A stretch of DNA of 64,000 nt from Caldilineaceae bacterium (GCA_022823185.1 JAJDXQ010000034.1:62001-126000), one strand, 5' to 3'; counted from the stretch's first letter, positions 1-7,982 are shown. Notes: generated by a model not told the origin, from the sequence alone. Numbers and translations: made by a program.

Positions 1-435
1 GGACTCGTCAATCAACTGCTCGAGACTGACTGACGGGCGTCGCTTCAAGCGCCGCAAATGATCGTAGCACGTGTTTGACACGATCCGCAGAAGCCAGGCC
101 CGGAAATTGCCGTCCTTGTATCGCGGCATCGCCCGGTGAACCTTGATCAACGCCTCCTGCACGGCATCCGCGGCTGCCTCTTCCGTCTGCAGGATGCTGC
201 GCGCCAACCGCGACGCCGTGCTCCAGTAGGCGTCAATCAATCCCTGGAATGCCAGCTCATCACCCGCCCTCGCTGCGTGTATCATCGCCTGATAACGCTC
301 CCCGCCGACCGCGGCGAGGGCCAGCGTCGATCGTCTTCGCTGCCCTGAACGGCGAGCCTGCCCCAATTCGAACTGGCCCCCATCCATTTCATGCCCGGCT
401 TTCCTGAAGGTCGTTCTTTCACGATACAGTGACAT
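1..435 (-). CDS. ECF-type RNA polymerase sigma factor (3' end cut by window)
   Basis: Reading leftward from an ATG at 433-435 gives 145 codons that run off the window start with no stop. The start is preceded by GGAAAGG eight bases upstream. Residues about 45-145 match sigma-70 region 2: a helix with ARAGDELAFQGLIDAYW, then QEALIKVHRAMPRY and the core-binding/-10 helix FRAWLLRIVSNTCYDHLRR, followed by the linker where region 4 would begin. The first 40 residues are a basic, low-complexity extension. Region 4 lies outside the window, so the group cannot be assigned. It sits downstream of the FHA regulator on the same strand, with a 380-bp gap that argues for its own promoter. The role is inferred as alternative transcription initiation; no anti-sigma gene is visible. 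Confidence 0.85.
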   Translation of the reverse strand, partial: MSLYRERTTFRKAGHEMDGGQFELGQARRSGQRRRSTLALAAVGGERYQAMIHAARAGDELAFQGLIDAYWSTASRLARSILQTEEAAADAVQEALIKVHRAMPRYKDGNFRAWLLRIVSNTCYDHLRRLKRRPSVSLEQLIDES

Positions 436-816
436 ACCCGAATCCTTTCCTTAACGTAGCGCTTCGCGGCTGGGTTCTCCCGCCCGATTCTCAGGCAGCC
501 CTCCTGTCAACTGACCTGAAGGCCCGGGCGCAAATGAGCAATACGTAACCAGGATACGCCAATAGCGCGACGTCGAGTCCGAACGGACTGCAACACAACT
601 CGGACCGTTTGCTTACGATTCCTATGTTGTCAATTCTGGAAAACGCGACTGCGAGGGAAAAGCATTTGCAGTCTTGCGCCTGTTCTGTCCTGAGGTCCCG
701 AAACCGTACTGGTGATTTCGAACGACTCTGCCAAGCCCATTCCAGGGCTTGGCCTTATCAAAAGAGCGTGCCCGCCATCACGAGCAGCCAGTTGCCTCCT
801 TCCACAGCCTGGGAAG
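436..816. other. Intergenic region between regulator and sigma factor
   Basis: No convincing coding sequence in either strand. Short open frames here have no ribosome-binding site or recognisable motif. It holds a stem-loop near the end of the FHA gene (731-752) and presumably the promoter of the sigma-factor gene, but no consensus -35/-10 pair stood out. Confidence 0.6.
731..752 (-). terminator. Stem-loop downstream of the FHA regulator
   Basis: A perfect 8-bp inverted repeat, CCAAGCCC (731-738) and GGGCTTGG (745-752), with a 6-base loop lies 65 bp past the stop of the FHA gene. No T-tract follows on the minus strand, so it may be a Rho-dependent or RNA-processing hairpin rather than a classical terminator. 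Confidence 0.4.
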
Positions 817-1479
817 CTATCCCTCCTTCAGCTGATAGCCGTACCCCCGCACCGTCACAATGAAACGGGACTGTGGCTCTCCCCCGCCGGCAGGCCCCGG
901 TTCAATGCGGTTGCGCACCCTGCTTACCATGCGGTCGATGCTGGCGTCAAATACATCGCCCCCGACCTCCGCCCAGATGTGGGTCGCCAACTCATCCTTG
1001 CTCACCACCCGCCCCCGATTCTGATACAGGTACCACAGCAGATCGAACTGCTTAACGCTGAGCGGGGGGACGAGCGCCTTGCCGTCTATAAAGACCTGGC
1101 GCGTGGCCGCATCAACTCGAATCCCCGCCTCCGGAAGGGCCTCCAGAAATGGCGCCGTAATCGTCGCAGACGGATCGTGAAAGCGGAATCGCGTCGAGGC
1201 AATCTGCACTTCGTCACCGTCCTCCAACCACGCTGTGCCGCCGGGAGCCAGCCGCCGCCCGTTGACAAAAACACCGTTCTTGCTCTCCAGGTCGTGCAAC
1301 CGGTACGCGTTATCGATATAGTGCAATTCAGCGTGCTTTCGGCTGGCAAAACCATCATTCACGTTCACATACGCGCCGGGAGAACGACCTACCATCATCT
1401 GTTCTTTCGATAACTCGTACTCGGCGCCCGCATCCGGTCCGCTGAGGCAGACCAACCTGGCACTCTGTATTCTCTGCAT
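817..1479 (-). CDS. FHA domain-winged helix transcriptional regulator
   Basis: A 221-residue cytosolic protein. The N-terminal half is a forkhead-associated domain with phosphothreonine-binding residues in place: GRSPG (about 31-35), SRKHAEL (46-52) and SKNGVFVNG (66-74). The C-terminal half (about 120-221) is an OmpR/PhoB-type winged helix ending in the hallmark TVRGYGYQL. No receiver domain is present, so phospho-peptide recognition probably replaces phosphorelay input. The start is the ATG at 1477-1479, just before the first FHA strand. A TTG 132 bases further up would add a basic, unconserved stretch. The gene is divergent from the Ser/Thr kinase at 2024, which suggests (inference) that the kinase creates its ligand. 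A near-consensus promoter and palindrome lie at 1808-1842. Confidence 0.85.
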   Translation of the reverse strand: MQRIQSARLVCLSGPDAGAEYELSKEQMMVGRSPGAYVNVNDGFASRKHAELHYIDNAYRLHDLESKNGVFVNGRRLAPGGTAWLEDGDEVQIASTRFRFHDPSATITAPFLEALPEAGIRVDAATRQVFIDGKALVPPLSVKQFDLLWYLYQNRGRVVSKDELATHIWAEVGGDVFDASIDRMVSRVRNRIEPGPAGGGEPQSRFIVTVRGYGYQLKEG

Positions 1480-1766
1480 CCAAACCCCGTTCGACCTGAA
1501 TCCCGGCCGCCAGCCCCCCCAAACAAACAGGAAACGAGGCCGCGTGACTGGTCGCTGGCAAAATCGCGCGTTACTGCCCGTCAAAGAACAGAAAACAACC
1601 TCGTTTGCCAACCACCGCTGCCAGGGCAGCCCTTACATTCGCGTGCAGTCCTTACCTGGTGTTGTCAGAAGAAGCGTGTCCAAGGATTCAAGCGCATTTC
1701 CCATCGACAGTTCGATCCGCGCCACTATCCGCCCTCCCCGCCCCGCTCCGACACCCACTGACCACT

Positions 1767-1800
1767 GAATACTGCAGTTTCAGTTCCAGTTTCAGTATTC
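1767..1800 (-). repeat. Inverted repeat in leader of FHA gene
   Basis: GAATACTG (1767-1774) and its exact complement CAGTATTC (1793-1800) enclose 18 bases containing two CAGTTTCAGT-like direct repeats. It falls just downstream of the minus-strand promoter, so it could fold in the 5' leader RNA or serve as a second protein-binding site. Confidence 0.4.
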
Positions 1801-1807
1801 CTGTTTC

Positions 1808-1835
1808 TCTGGTATTATAGTCTCCAAATACCAGA
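1808..1835. promoter_or_regulatory. Candidate operator palindrome
   Basis: Perfect 9-bp arms, TCTGGTATT (1808-1816) and AATACCAGA (1827-1835), are separated by 10 bases, so the arm centres are 19 bp apart, about two helical turns. The palindrome covers the -10 box and most of the spacer of the minus-strand promoter at 1814-1842, as expected for a dimeric repressor site. The binding protein is unknown; autoregulation by the FHA-winged-helix product is one possibility. Confidence 0.5.
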
Positions 1836-1842
1836 TACTCAA
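1814..1842 (-). promoter_or_regulatory. Sigma-70-type promoter for FHA regulator
   Basis: On the minus strand TTGAGT (1842-1837), a 17-bp spacer and a perfect TATAAT (1819-1814). It points at the FHA gene with a leader of about 330 nt to the chosen ATG. It overlaps the palindrome at 1808-1835. Confidence 0.6.
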
Positions 1843-2023
1843 CCTCCGCGCCCATACCGGCTCGCGTCACTGTAGACGCGTCGCCCTTGGGTGACGCACC
1901 TGCAACAATCACTCTTACTTCGATCCACTCTACCCACTACCACGCGAAGTCAATCTGAGCTGCATCACCGTTGATGGACAGCCTGCGTAAACTGTCAACT
2001 GCCCGTCAACCTGTCTACCAAAT

Positions 2024-4075
2024 ATGCTATCGGAGCAAAAGGAAGTTGCCGGCCCGGCCGTAGGGGCAGAAGATCATACAGACCATTCCCCGCGCGATTT
2101 CAGCGCGCAGTCGCCTGTCGACGCCGCTTTGGAAGTGCCGCCGGCTACAGGCGCGCGCTCGGCTCCCAGTCAAATCGGCCGCTATCTCCTCGGTAAACGT
2201 CTGGGAAGAGGCGGCGCCGCCAGCGTCTATCAGGCCTACGATCAGATACAGGACCGCCTGGTAGCGCTCAAAATCCTGTCCTCCGGCGCCGACACCGACC
2301 TGCTCCAACGGTTTCGGCAGGAGGCGCGCACCGTTGCCAAACTCCGTCATCCCCATATCGTGCAGGCCCTCCAAGTGGGCGATGTCGCCAGTGAGGGTAC
2401 CGCCTATATCGCGATGGAGCTGGTGCAGGGCGATAGCCTGGCTCAGCTTCTTGAACGCCGCGGACGCCTGAGCGTGGCCGAGAGCTGCAATTTGCTCGCC
2501 CCAATCGCCCGGGCCCTCGACTACGCTCACCAACACGGCATCGTCCACCGCGATGTAAAGCCCAGCAACATCCTCTTGCGCCCCGTTGATCCCGAAATGT
2601 TCAGCGCCTCCCCCCCGGATGCCGCCACCTCCGCACTCAACGAAGCTGAACAAATCCTGACCGGCAGACCCATCAACGACGAGGACGAAAACGTTGGCCC
2701 CCGTCGAAATCTGCCCGTTGCGCCCCTCCTCTCTGACTTCGGCATCGCCCGCGCTTTGGATATGCCGGAGCTCACCAATATCGGCCGTACGATCGGCACA
2801 CCTGCCTACATGGCGCCCGAACAGTGCGCCAGCAGCCGCGAAGTAACCGGTCAGTCCGACATCTACTCCCTGGGAGCCGTCCTCTTTCGGTGCCTCTTTG
2901 GCCGCCCACCCTACACAGGCACAACTACCCAGATCCTCCATGCACATGTGTATGCCTCCCTCGCGCTGCCGGACGACATGCTGGCCTCTCTCCCCCGCGA
3001 GCTGGTCGACGTCCTGCGGCGGAGTCTGGCTAAAACCGCAGGCGATCGCTACGCCGCCGCCCGCGAGATGGCTGAGGATCTGACAGCAATCGCCGGCCGC
3101 GTCCTGTCTCTGGAAAACGGCCTCGCCGAGCAGACTTCGACACTCACCCTGGTCTCGCTTCCGTCGGTCGTTCTGCCGCCCCCAAACTCGCAATCGGCCG
3201 AAACAGTGATTGTTCCGGGCGCAGAAAGCAGAACGGATCTTTCGCCACAGGAAGCTCCCCCCGCGCAACCCAGCCAACCAGCGGCCCAAGACCCGTCGCC
3301 AAGTGTGTCCTCAGGTCCCGGCGCCCGCAATATCGCCATCGTCCTTGGCAGTCTCCTCGCCCTCGCGCTCCTGCTGCTTTCCCCTCCGGCAAGAAACGCA
3401 TTGCCAGGCAACGCATCGCCCGCAACACCCCAATCTCTCACCACCGACCCCGCGCCGGTGGCTTCAATGCAGGTCGCTGCCCCACGAACGCTAAACGAAG
3501 ACGCGCCGGACTTGGCCCCCGCTCCGGATTCATCGTCCCTTGAATCACGGCAACCGGAACCCGATGCCGCAACCCAACCGCCTTCCCCAGCCTCTGCGGA
3601 CGCGCCTTCAGCCTGTCAATACCAGACCGCCGCGGAGTTCGCAAACTATTTTGACGGCAATGAAGAGGCCGCGCAGCAGCTTGGCTGCGCTAAGGGCGTA
3701 CCAGTCAATCTCTCCTTTGAAATCCAGAGGTTCCAGACCGGCATGGCGCTCGGCCGTCTCGACAGGCCAACCGTCTACATTCGCTATTTCAGCAACAGCG
3801 AGTGGGAACAGCGGGAACATGACTGGCGTGAGGGGATGCAGGAAGCTGTCGAATCGCCAGATCTTCAGGCGCCTGCCCAGGATCTCTTCCAACCCGTTCG
3901 CGGAATTGGGCAAGTCTGGGCAGAAGACCTCTTCGTAAGGCAGGCGTTGGGTTGGGCCGTCGATCAACCTCATGAAACATCCGGCGTCCTGCAATCGTTC
4001 GAAGGAGGGTTGCTCATATATAATAGTGAATCACAGGAAACACACATCTTACTGAAGTCGCAGTTGCGGCTCTAA
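2024..4075 (+). CDS. Transmembrane Ser/Thr protein kinase (PknB-like)
   Basis: 683 aa. The kinase domain spans about residues 50-355: glycine loop GRGGAASVY (61-69), ATP-anchoring lysine in VALKIL (K83), catalytic HRDVKPSN (175-182), DFG (238-240), activation-segment GTPAYMAPE (258-266). About 50 unusual acidic/polar residues (186-236) are inserted between the catalytic loop and DFG. After a Pro-rich juxtamembrane stretch comes one membrane segment (about 436-453), a second Pro/Ala linker and an extracytoplasmic tail (about 532-683). The tail contains FQTGMALGRLDRPTVYIRYF and several Trp, like a domain recurring in Chloroflexota surface proteins. Its role there is unknown; it may sense the envelope. 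The start ATG has no clear Shine-Dalgarno. It is divergent from the FHA regulator and 19 bp from the next lipoprotein gene, probably co-transcribed with it. Confidence 0.93.
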   Translation: MLSEQKEVAGPAVGAEDHTDHSPRDFSAQSPVDAALEVPPATGARSAPSQIGRYLLGKRLGRGGAASVYQAYDQIQDRLVALKILSSGADTDLLQRFRQEARTVAKLRHPHIVQALQVGDVASEGTAYIAMELVQGDSLAQLLERRGRLSVAESCNLLAPIARALDYAHQHGIVHRDVKPSNILLRPVDPEMFSASPPDAATSALNEAEQILTGRPINDEDENVGPRRNLPVAPLLSDFGIARALDMPELTNIGRTIGTPAYMAPEQCASSREVTGQSDIYSLGAVLFRCLFGRPPYTGTTTQILHAHVYASLALPDDMLASLPRELVDVLRRSLAKTAGDRYAAAREMAEDLTAIAGRVLSLENGLAEQTSTLTLVSLPSVVLPPPNSQSAETVIVPGAESRTDLSPQEAPPAQPSQPAAQDPSPSVSSGPGARNIAIVLGSLLALALLLLSPPARNALPGNASPATPQSLTTDPAPVASMQVAAPRTLNEDAPDLAPAPDSSSLESRQPEPDAATQPPSPASADAPSACQYQTAAEFANYFDGNEEAAQQLGCAKGVPVNLSFEIQRFQTGMALGRLDRPTVYIRYFSNSEWEQREHDWREGMQEAVESPDLQAPAQDLFQPVRGIGQVWAEDLFVRQALGWAVDQPHETSGVLQSFEGGLLIYNSESQETHILLKSQLRL

Positions 4076-4094
4076 CTATCCAAAACGGAGGAGT

Positions 4095-4997
4095 ATGATG
4101 CAAATCTTGACAACGAACCATGCCAGATGGTTGGGCCGACGCATCAAGCGATTGAGCCGGTTCTCGACGGCGCAATCATCTTACATGGTCGTACTAATCG
4201 TTCTGGTCGCGGCGTTGGCGCTGGCCGGCTGCAATCGCAGAGAGCAGGCCGAGCCAACGGCAACGTCTGTGCCGCCCACCGATACGCCGGTCCCGCCGAC
4301 GGACACCCCGACACCTGTCCCGCCAACCGACACACCCACACCCGTCCCGCCAACCGACACGCCGGAACCGGAGCCGACGGACACGCCGGTGCCTGAACCA
4401 ACCGCCACGCCTGCTCCCGAACCTATCGTGAGCATTCCCAATGGCTGGTCCAAGGTCGAAAACGACCGCCTTGGCTACTCCTTTGCGGTCCCGCGCGGCT
4501 GGTCGGTCTTTGACCTGCAGAGCGGGCAACTGAGTCAGATCATGCGCTTTGTGAGCCCTGCGGCTGCCCAACAAGTGGATGAAGCCCTGACAGGCCCGGG
4601 CGGCGAATACGCAGGCCACCTCGGCGTTCAGCTGGCTATCTTCTCCAACCCGCCGATCGCTGCCTTGGCTGGCGTAGGTATCTTCCCCAATCTTGACGAC
4701 GACATCTCGTCGGAAAGTCTGGTGGAATGGCTGGAGAACCAGCTCGAAAGCCTCCCACTGCCAGTCCCGGTGAACGTGCAGAGCCTCGAAGCCGGCACAA
4801 CCAACAACCTGCCGTCCATCTCGGGCGTGGCAACCGCTGACTTGGCGAGCCAGGGCCTGTTCAACGCCCACGTTGCAATCACCGCGCTGCGGGCAAATGA
4901 TACCGCTTACATTCTGGTTGTCGCAGTGCCTGCAAACCAGGCCTCGAACCGACGAGCGGAAATCGATTTAATCGTCGGCACCTTCCGACCTGAATAG
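4095..4997 (+). CDS. TP-rich lipoprotein with PsbP-like domain
   Basis: 300 aa, with GGAGGAG directly upstream; ATGs at 4095 and 4098 are both possible starts. After a basic N-terminus and a hydrophobic run, LALAGC is a lipobox, so the protein is probably anchored to the outer face of the membrane. Residues about 50-105 are a PPTDTP/PTPV repeat stalk. The rest (about 115-300) begins GWSKVENDRLGYSFAVPRGW, resembling PsbP/DUF1795-type domains that bind ligands or partner proteins. The assignment of that fold is by pattern only. It follows the kinase by 19 bp and may be a substrate-binding or accessory partner of its extracytoplasmic sensor (inference). Confidence 0.75.
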   Translation: MMQILTTNHARWLGRRIKRLSRFSTAQSSYMVVLIVLVAALALAGCNRREQAEPTATSVPPTDTPVPPTDTPTPVPPTDTPTPVPPTDTPEPEPTDTPVPEPTATPAPEPIVSIPNGWSKVENDRLGYSFAVPRGWSVFDLQSGQLSQIMRFVSPAAAQQVDEALTGPGGEYAGHLGVQLAIFSNPPIAALAGVGIFPNLDDDISSESLVEWLENQLESLPLPVPVNVQSLEAGTTNNLPSISGVATADLASQGLFNAHVAITALRANDTAYILVVAVPANQASNRRAEIDLIVGTFRPE

Positions 4998-5020
4998 CGA
5001 ATCGGATATCTTTTGAACGG

Positions 5021-5081
5021 GAAGAGAGAGTGGACGCGGCGCCTCGAACCAGCAGAGTTGCCGACAGTCCTCTCTCTCTTC
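5021..5081 (+). terminator. Long-loop inverted repeat after lipoprotein gene
   Basis: GAAGAGAGAG (5021-5030) and CTCTCTCTTC (5072-5081) are exact complements separated by 41 bases. It lies 24 bp beyond the lipoprotein stop and could end the kinase-lipoprotein transcript. The large loop and lack of a clean T-tract keep confidence low. Confidence 0.35.
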
Positions 5082-5183
5082 GCTTTCTGACCCAATTGCC
5101 GCAAGGACGGACTTCAGGCCGGTACAGGAAGCGGTCCTCCGCCGTACTGCAGACGTCGCAACAGTCCCAGGAAGGGCATAGTC

Positions 5184-6266
5184 TTGACCAAAAACACAAT
5201 TGATCTGCGCTCCGACACCGTTTCAAAACCAACCGCAGAAATGCGCAAGGCCATGGCGGCTGCCCCGGTCGGCGATGACGTCTACGGCGAAGACCCGACC
5301 GTCAATCGCCTCGAATCCATGGTCGCGGAAATGCTGGAAAAAGAGGCCGCCGTCTTCGTGTCCAGCGGCACGATGGGAAACCTGGCCTCCGTCCTCAGCC
5401 ACTGCGGCCGCGGTGACGAAATGATCTTGGGCGATCTCGCCCACATCTATCTGTCCGAACAAGGCGGCACGTCCGCTCTCGGCGGCGTTCACCCGCGCCC
5501 GATTCCCACCGCCCCTGACGGAACCCTGGATCTGGATCTCGTCCAATCCTCCATCCGCGCCGATGACCAACACTTTCCCCGTACAAGCCTTCTGGCAATC
5601 GAAAATACTCACAATCGCGCCGGCGGACGCTGTCTGCCCGTAGAGTATATGGACGCGGCCGGAGAGGTGGCGCACAGGAACGGCCTGAAGCTCCACGTGG
5701 ATGGAGCCCGCCTCTGGAATGCTGCCGTCGCGCTCAACGTCGCCCCCGCACGCCTCCTGCAGGAGGCCGACAGCGCCAGCCTCTGCCTCAGCAAGGGCCT
5801 CGGCGCGCCCGTCGGCTCCGTTGTCGTAGGCGACTCGGAATTCGTCAAACGCGCCCGCCGCATGCGCAAAATCCTTGGCGGCGGAACCCGTCAGGCCGGC
5901 ATTATCGCCGCCGCCGGCATCGTCGCCATCACCGAAATGGTCGAAAGGCTCGCCGACGACCATGCCAATGCCCGCAAACTGGCCGAAGGACTGGCCGAGT
6001 TGGACGGCATCTCTGTCGACCCGGACCTGGTTGAAACCGATATCGTTTACTTCGAGCTCTGCCGCGATGACATGACCCCCGAACAGCTCTCCGCCGGTCT
6101 GAAAGAGGCTGGCGTCCTTCTGAATCCCGCCTACGCCAGATTTCTGCGCGCCGTCACCAACGTTGGCGTCTCCTCCGACGACATAGATCGCGTTCTCGAT
6201 TCCTTCGCCCGCGTGCTCAACTCCCAGGGCGGGGCCGATGTCAGCGCCGTGCGTAGGTACGGTTAG
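5184..6266 (+). CDS. ltaE: Low-specificity L-threonine aldolase
   Basis: 360 aa PLP fold-type I enzyme that cleaves L-threonine/L-allo-threonine to glycine and acetaldehyde in the cytosol. Family features seen: N-terminal IDLRSDTVSKPT, GDDVYGEDPTVNRLE (30-44), SSGTMGN (60-66), the ring-stacking His in AHIYLSEQGG (H87), HVDGARLWNA (171-180) and the PLP lysine in LSKGLGAPVGS (K204). The start is TTG at 5184; no ATG or GTG gives the complete N-terminal motif, and AGGAAGGG lies about 10 bases upstream. Length is typical of the family (about 340-360). The DUF697 gene follows after 12 bp, so the two are probably co-transcribed without an obvious functional link. A related beta-eliminating lyase is possible but less likely given the motif set. 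Confidence 0.92.
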   Translation: MTKNTIDLRSDTVSKPTAEMRKAMAAAPVGDDVYGEDPTVNRLESMVAEMLEKEAAVFVSSGTMGNLASVLSHCGRGDEMILGDLAHIYLSEQGGTSALGGVHPRPIPTAPDGTLDLDLVQSSIRADDQHFPRTSLLAIENTHNRAGGRCLPVEYMDAAGEVAHRNGLKLHVDGARLWNAAVALNVAPARLLQEADSASLCLSKGLGAPVGSVVVGDSEFVKRARRMRKILGGGTRQAGIIAAAGIVAITEMVERLADDHANARKLAEGLAELDGISVDPDLVETDIVYFELCRDDMTPEQLSAGLKEAGVLLNPAYARFLRAVTNVGVSSDDIDRVLDSFARVLNSQGGADVSAVRRYG

Positions 6267-6278
6267 GCAAACAGGGCG

Positions 6279-7418
6279 ATGCGTGGTCTGCCCCTTCGTT
6301 CAATTTGGCAGATTGTTAGTGAAATCAATCTCGCCGAGATTCAGCGCGAGATTGAAACGCCCTTCCATCTCCTGATCGCGGCCGACGTTGAAGGCGACGC
6401 ATTGGATGCCGCACTTCACCTCAGCTCCGATCTCGCTGACTTCGTCCATCCCTGGATCACCGTCACCGACAGCAGCGGCTCCGGCTTCCTCTCCCACAGT
6501 ACTGACATCGTTCCCGGCGCAAACACGCGCCGGACCGCCTCCTCACAGCAGGATCCCCCTGCCCCCAACTTCGCCCTGCTCGTAACCTCCAGGCCCGACC
6601 TCAGTCCAGACCTGTCCTCCCTGCAACAGGCCCTCAATGCCCAGTCCATCCCCTCCCTCGTTGTCGTCGTCGGCCGCGAATCGGGCCGGCCCGAAAGCGC
6701 CATCGCCCGCCGCGGCGAACAGGCCCGCATCGCCGTCCCGGACTGGTCAACGCAGAACGTCTCCAAAGTGGCCGCCAGGCTGGTGGATCACCTCCCCGCG
6801 TCCCTCCGTCTTCCCTTTGCCCGCCGTCTCCCGCCCCTGCGCCCGCACGCCTTAAACCTCCTCATCCAGGAGACCTCACAGGTGAACGCAAGCTACTCTT
6901 TCACCACCGGGCTCGGCGAAACCGTACCCGGCCTGAACTTCGTCCTCGGCGCCGGCGACGCCATCGTCCTCACCAAGAACCAGCTGATGATGGCCTATAA
7001 GATCGCCCTCGTCTCCGGGAAGACAGGGTCCCCCCAACAGCTGTTGGGTGAGATCGTCGGCGTGCTCGGCGGCGGGTTCCTGTTCCGCCAGCTTGCCCGT
7101 CAAATGAGCGGTCTGATTCCGGTTTGGGGGATCGTCCCGAAAGTCGCCGTTTCCTACGCCGGCACGTGGGCCATCGGCAGGACCGTCGTCGTCTGGGCGA
7201 CAGAAGGCCAGAAAATCACTCCGGATCTGATTCGGGGCCATTACCGGGAGGCGCTTGGCCACGGACGCCAGGCCGCCCAACGCATCGTTGAGAGCGCCCC
7301 GCGTCCCCGTCTTCCCTCCGCGGGCCCAAAGCAGCCGCCCGGCAAAAAGGCAATCTCCTCCAGGCTCCTGCGCCAAGTGGGAAAACGCATTCCCCGCCTC
7401 CCCCCCCGCAAAAGCTAA
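6279..7418 (+). CDS. DUF697 (YcjF-like) family protein lacking a GTPase domain
   Basis: 379 aa. Residues about 195-330 form the DUF697 region: two weakly hydrophobic helices around TTGLGETVPGLNFVLGAGDA, then LLGEIVGVLGGGFLFRQLAR and GIVPKVAVSYAGTWAIGRTV. In many relatives this domain follows an Era/Obg-like GTPase domain. Here the N-terminal 190 residues have no Walker A (GxxxxGKS/T) but an alternating hydrophobic pattern (FHLLIAADVEG, FALLVTSRPDL, SLVVVVGRE), as if a Rossmann-like fold had lost its P-loop. The C-terminus is basic and proline-rich. It may be membrane-associated; function unknown. It starts 12 bp after threonine aldolase with a weak AGGG site. Confidence 0.7.
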   Translation: MRGLPLRSIWQIVSEINLAEIQREIETPFHLLIAADVEGDALDAALHLSSDLADFVHPWITVTDSSGSGFLSHSTDIVPGANTRRTASSQQDPPAPNFALLVTSRPDLSPDLSSLQQALNAQSIPSLVVVVGRESGRPESAIARRGEQARIAVPDWSTQNVSKVAARLVDHLPASLRLPFARRLPPLRPHALNLLIQETSQVNASYSFTTGLGETVPGLNFVLGAGDAIVLTKNQLMMAYKIALVSGKTGSPQQLLGEIVGVLGGGFLFRQLARQMSGLIPVWGIVPKVAVSYAGTWAIGRTVVVWATEGQKITPDLIRGHYREALGHGRQAAQRIVESAPRPRLPSAGPKQPPGKKAISSRLLRQVGKRIPRLPPRKS

Positions 7419-7473
7419 TCCCAGCCCAATGCCCCCCAAGTTCTCGTCCTGCAGAGTTTATTTTCCCCATCAA

Positions 7474-7503
7474 CCCCTGTAGGGGCGCCCCTTGTGGGCG
7501 CCC
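7474..7503. repeat. GC-rich dispersed intergenic repeat, type 1
   Basis: CCCCTGTAGGGG (7474-7485) overlaps a hairpin made of two self-complementary GGGCGCCC octamers (7483-7490 and 7496-7503) around CTTGT. A diverged relative, CCTGTAAGGGCACACATTG, occurs at about 48045-48063. It lies in the 370-bp gap between DUF697 and the tRNA genes, which otherwise holds no gene; it could act as a terminator for the aldolase-DUF697 unit. Confidence 0.5.
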
Positions 7504-7689
7504 TCACGGTCGCTCCCCCATCCTCCAGCCCCGCGGCGCCTCACCGCCAAGCCACCATTCCTCCCCGCTCCCCCTGCCTCCGCGCCGTCTCTCTCAGCCC
7601 CCACCCAACCACCGACTACTGCCGTTCTGTGCCCTCCCCCACAACCGCCCTCCTCCCAAACACTTCTTCAACCACAAAATAGTTTTCTC

Positions 7690-7726
7690 CGAGCTCCTCC
7701 GTGGATCCAAGATGTTGCCGTTCCCC
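7690..7726. repeat. Dispersed intergenic repeat, type 2 (single copy)
   Basis: CTCCTCCGTGGATCCAA followed by GATGTTGCCGTTCC matches the degenerate 37-38-bp units at 46.0-46.2 kb and 48.1-48.3 kb. It lies immediately upstream of the tRNA-Asp promoter. Confidence 0.4.
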
Positions 7727-7733
7727 ATGTCAT

Positions 7734-7762
7734 TTGACATCCCTCCACCGCAATGGTATCCT
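7734..7762 (+). promoter_or_regulatory. Sigma-70 promoter of the tRNA-Asp pair
   Basis: A perfect TTGACA (7734-7739), 17-bp spacer and TATCCT (7757-7762). The predicted transcript start is about 20 bases before the first tRNA. Confidence 0.65.
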
Positions 7763-7789
7763 TCACGCCACATGTCATGGTCTCCCCAT

Positions 7790-7865
7790 GGGGGCGTGGT
7801 GTAGCGGTTAGCATGTCGGCCTGTCAAGCCGGAGGTCGCGGGTTCAAATCCCGTCGCTCCCGCCA
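7790..7865 (+). tRNA. tRNA-Asp (GTC), CCA encoded
   Basis: Complete cloverleaf: acceptor GGGGGCG (7790-7796) pairs with CGCTCCC (7855-7861), with one G-T pair. Anticodon arm TCGGC-CTGTCAA-GCCGG has anticodon GTC. T arm GCGGG-TTCAAAT-CCCGT. Discriminator G at 7862 and encoded CCA 7863-7865. Confidence 0.97.
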
Positions 7866-7898
7866 AGGCGATTCGGTCGCCATACCATAGGGAAACCA

Positions 7899-7971
7899 GG
7901 GGGCGTGGTGTAGCGGTTAGCATATCGGCCTGTCAAGCCGGAGGTCGCGGGTTCAAATCCCGTCGCTCCCG
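7899..7971 (+). tRNA. tRNA-Asp (GTC), second copy without encoded CCA
   Basis: Identical to the copy at 7790 apart from G to A just 5' of the anticodon stem (AGCATA instead of AGCATG). The acceptor end is followed by CAC rather than CCA, so CCA must be added post-transcriptionally. A short GGCGA/TCGCC hairpin (7867-7881) lies between the two copies and may guide processing of a shared precursor. Confidence 0.96.
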
Positions 7972-7982
7972 CACATGGACAT

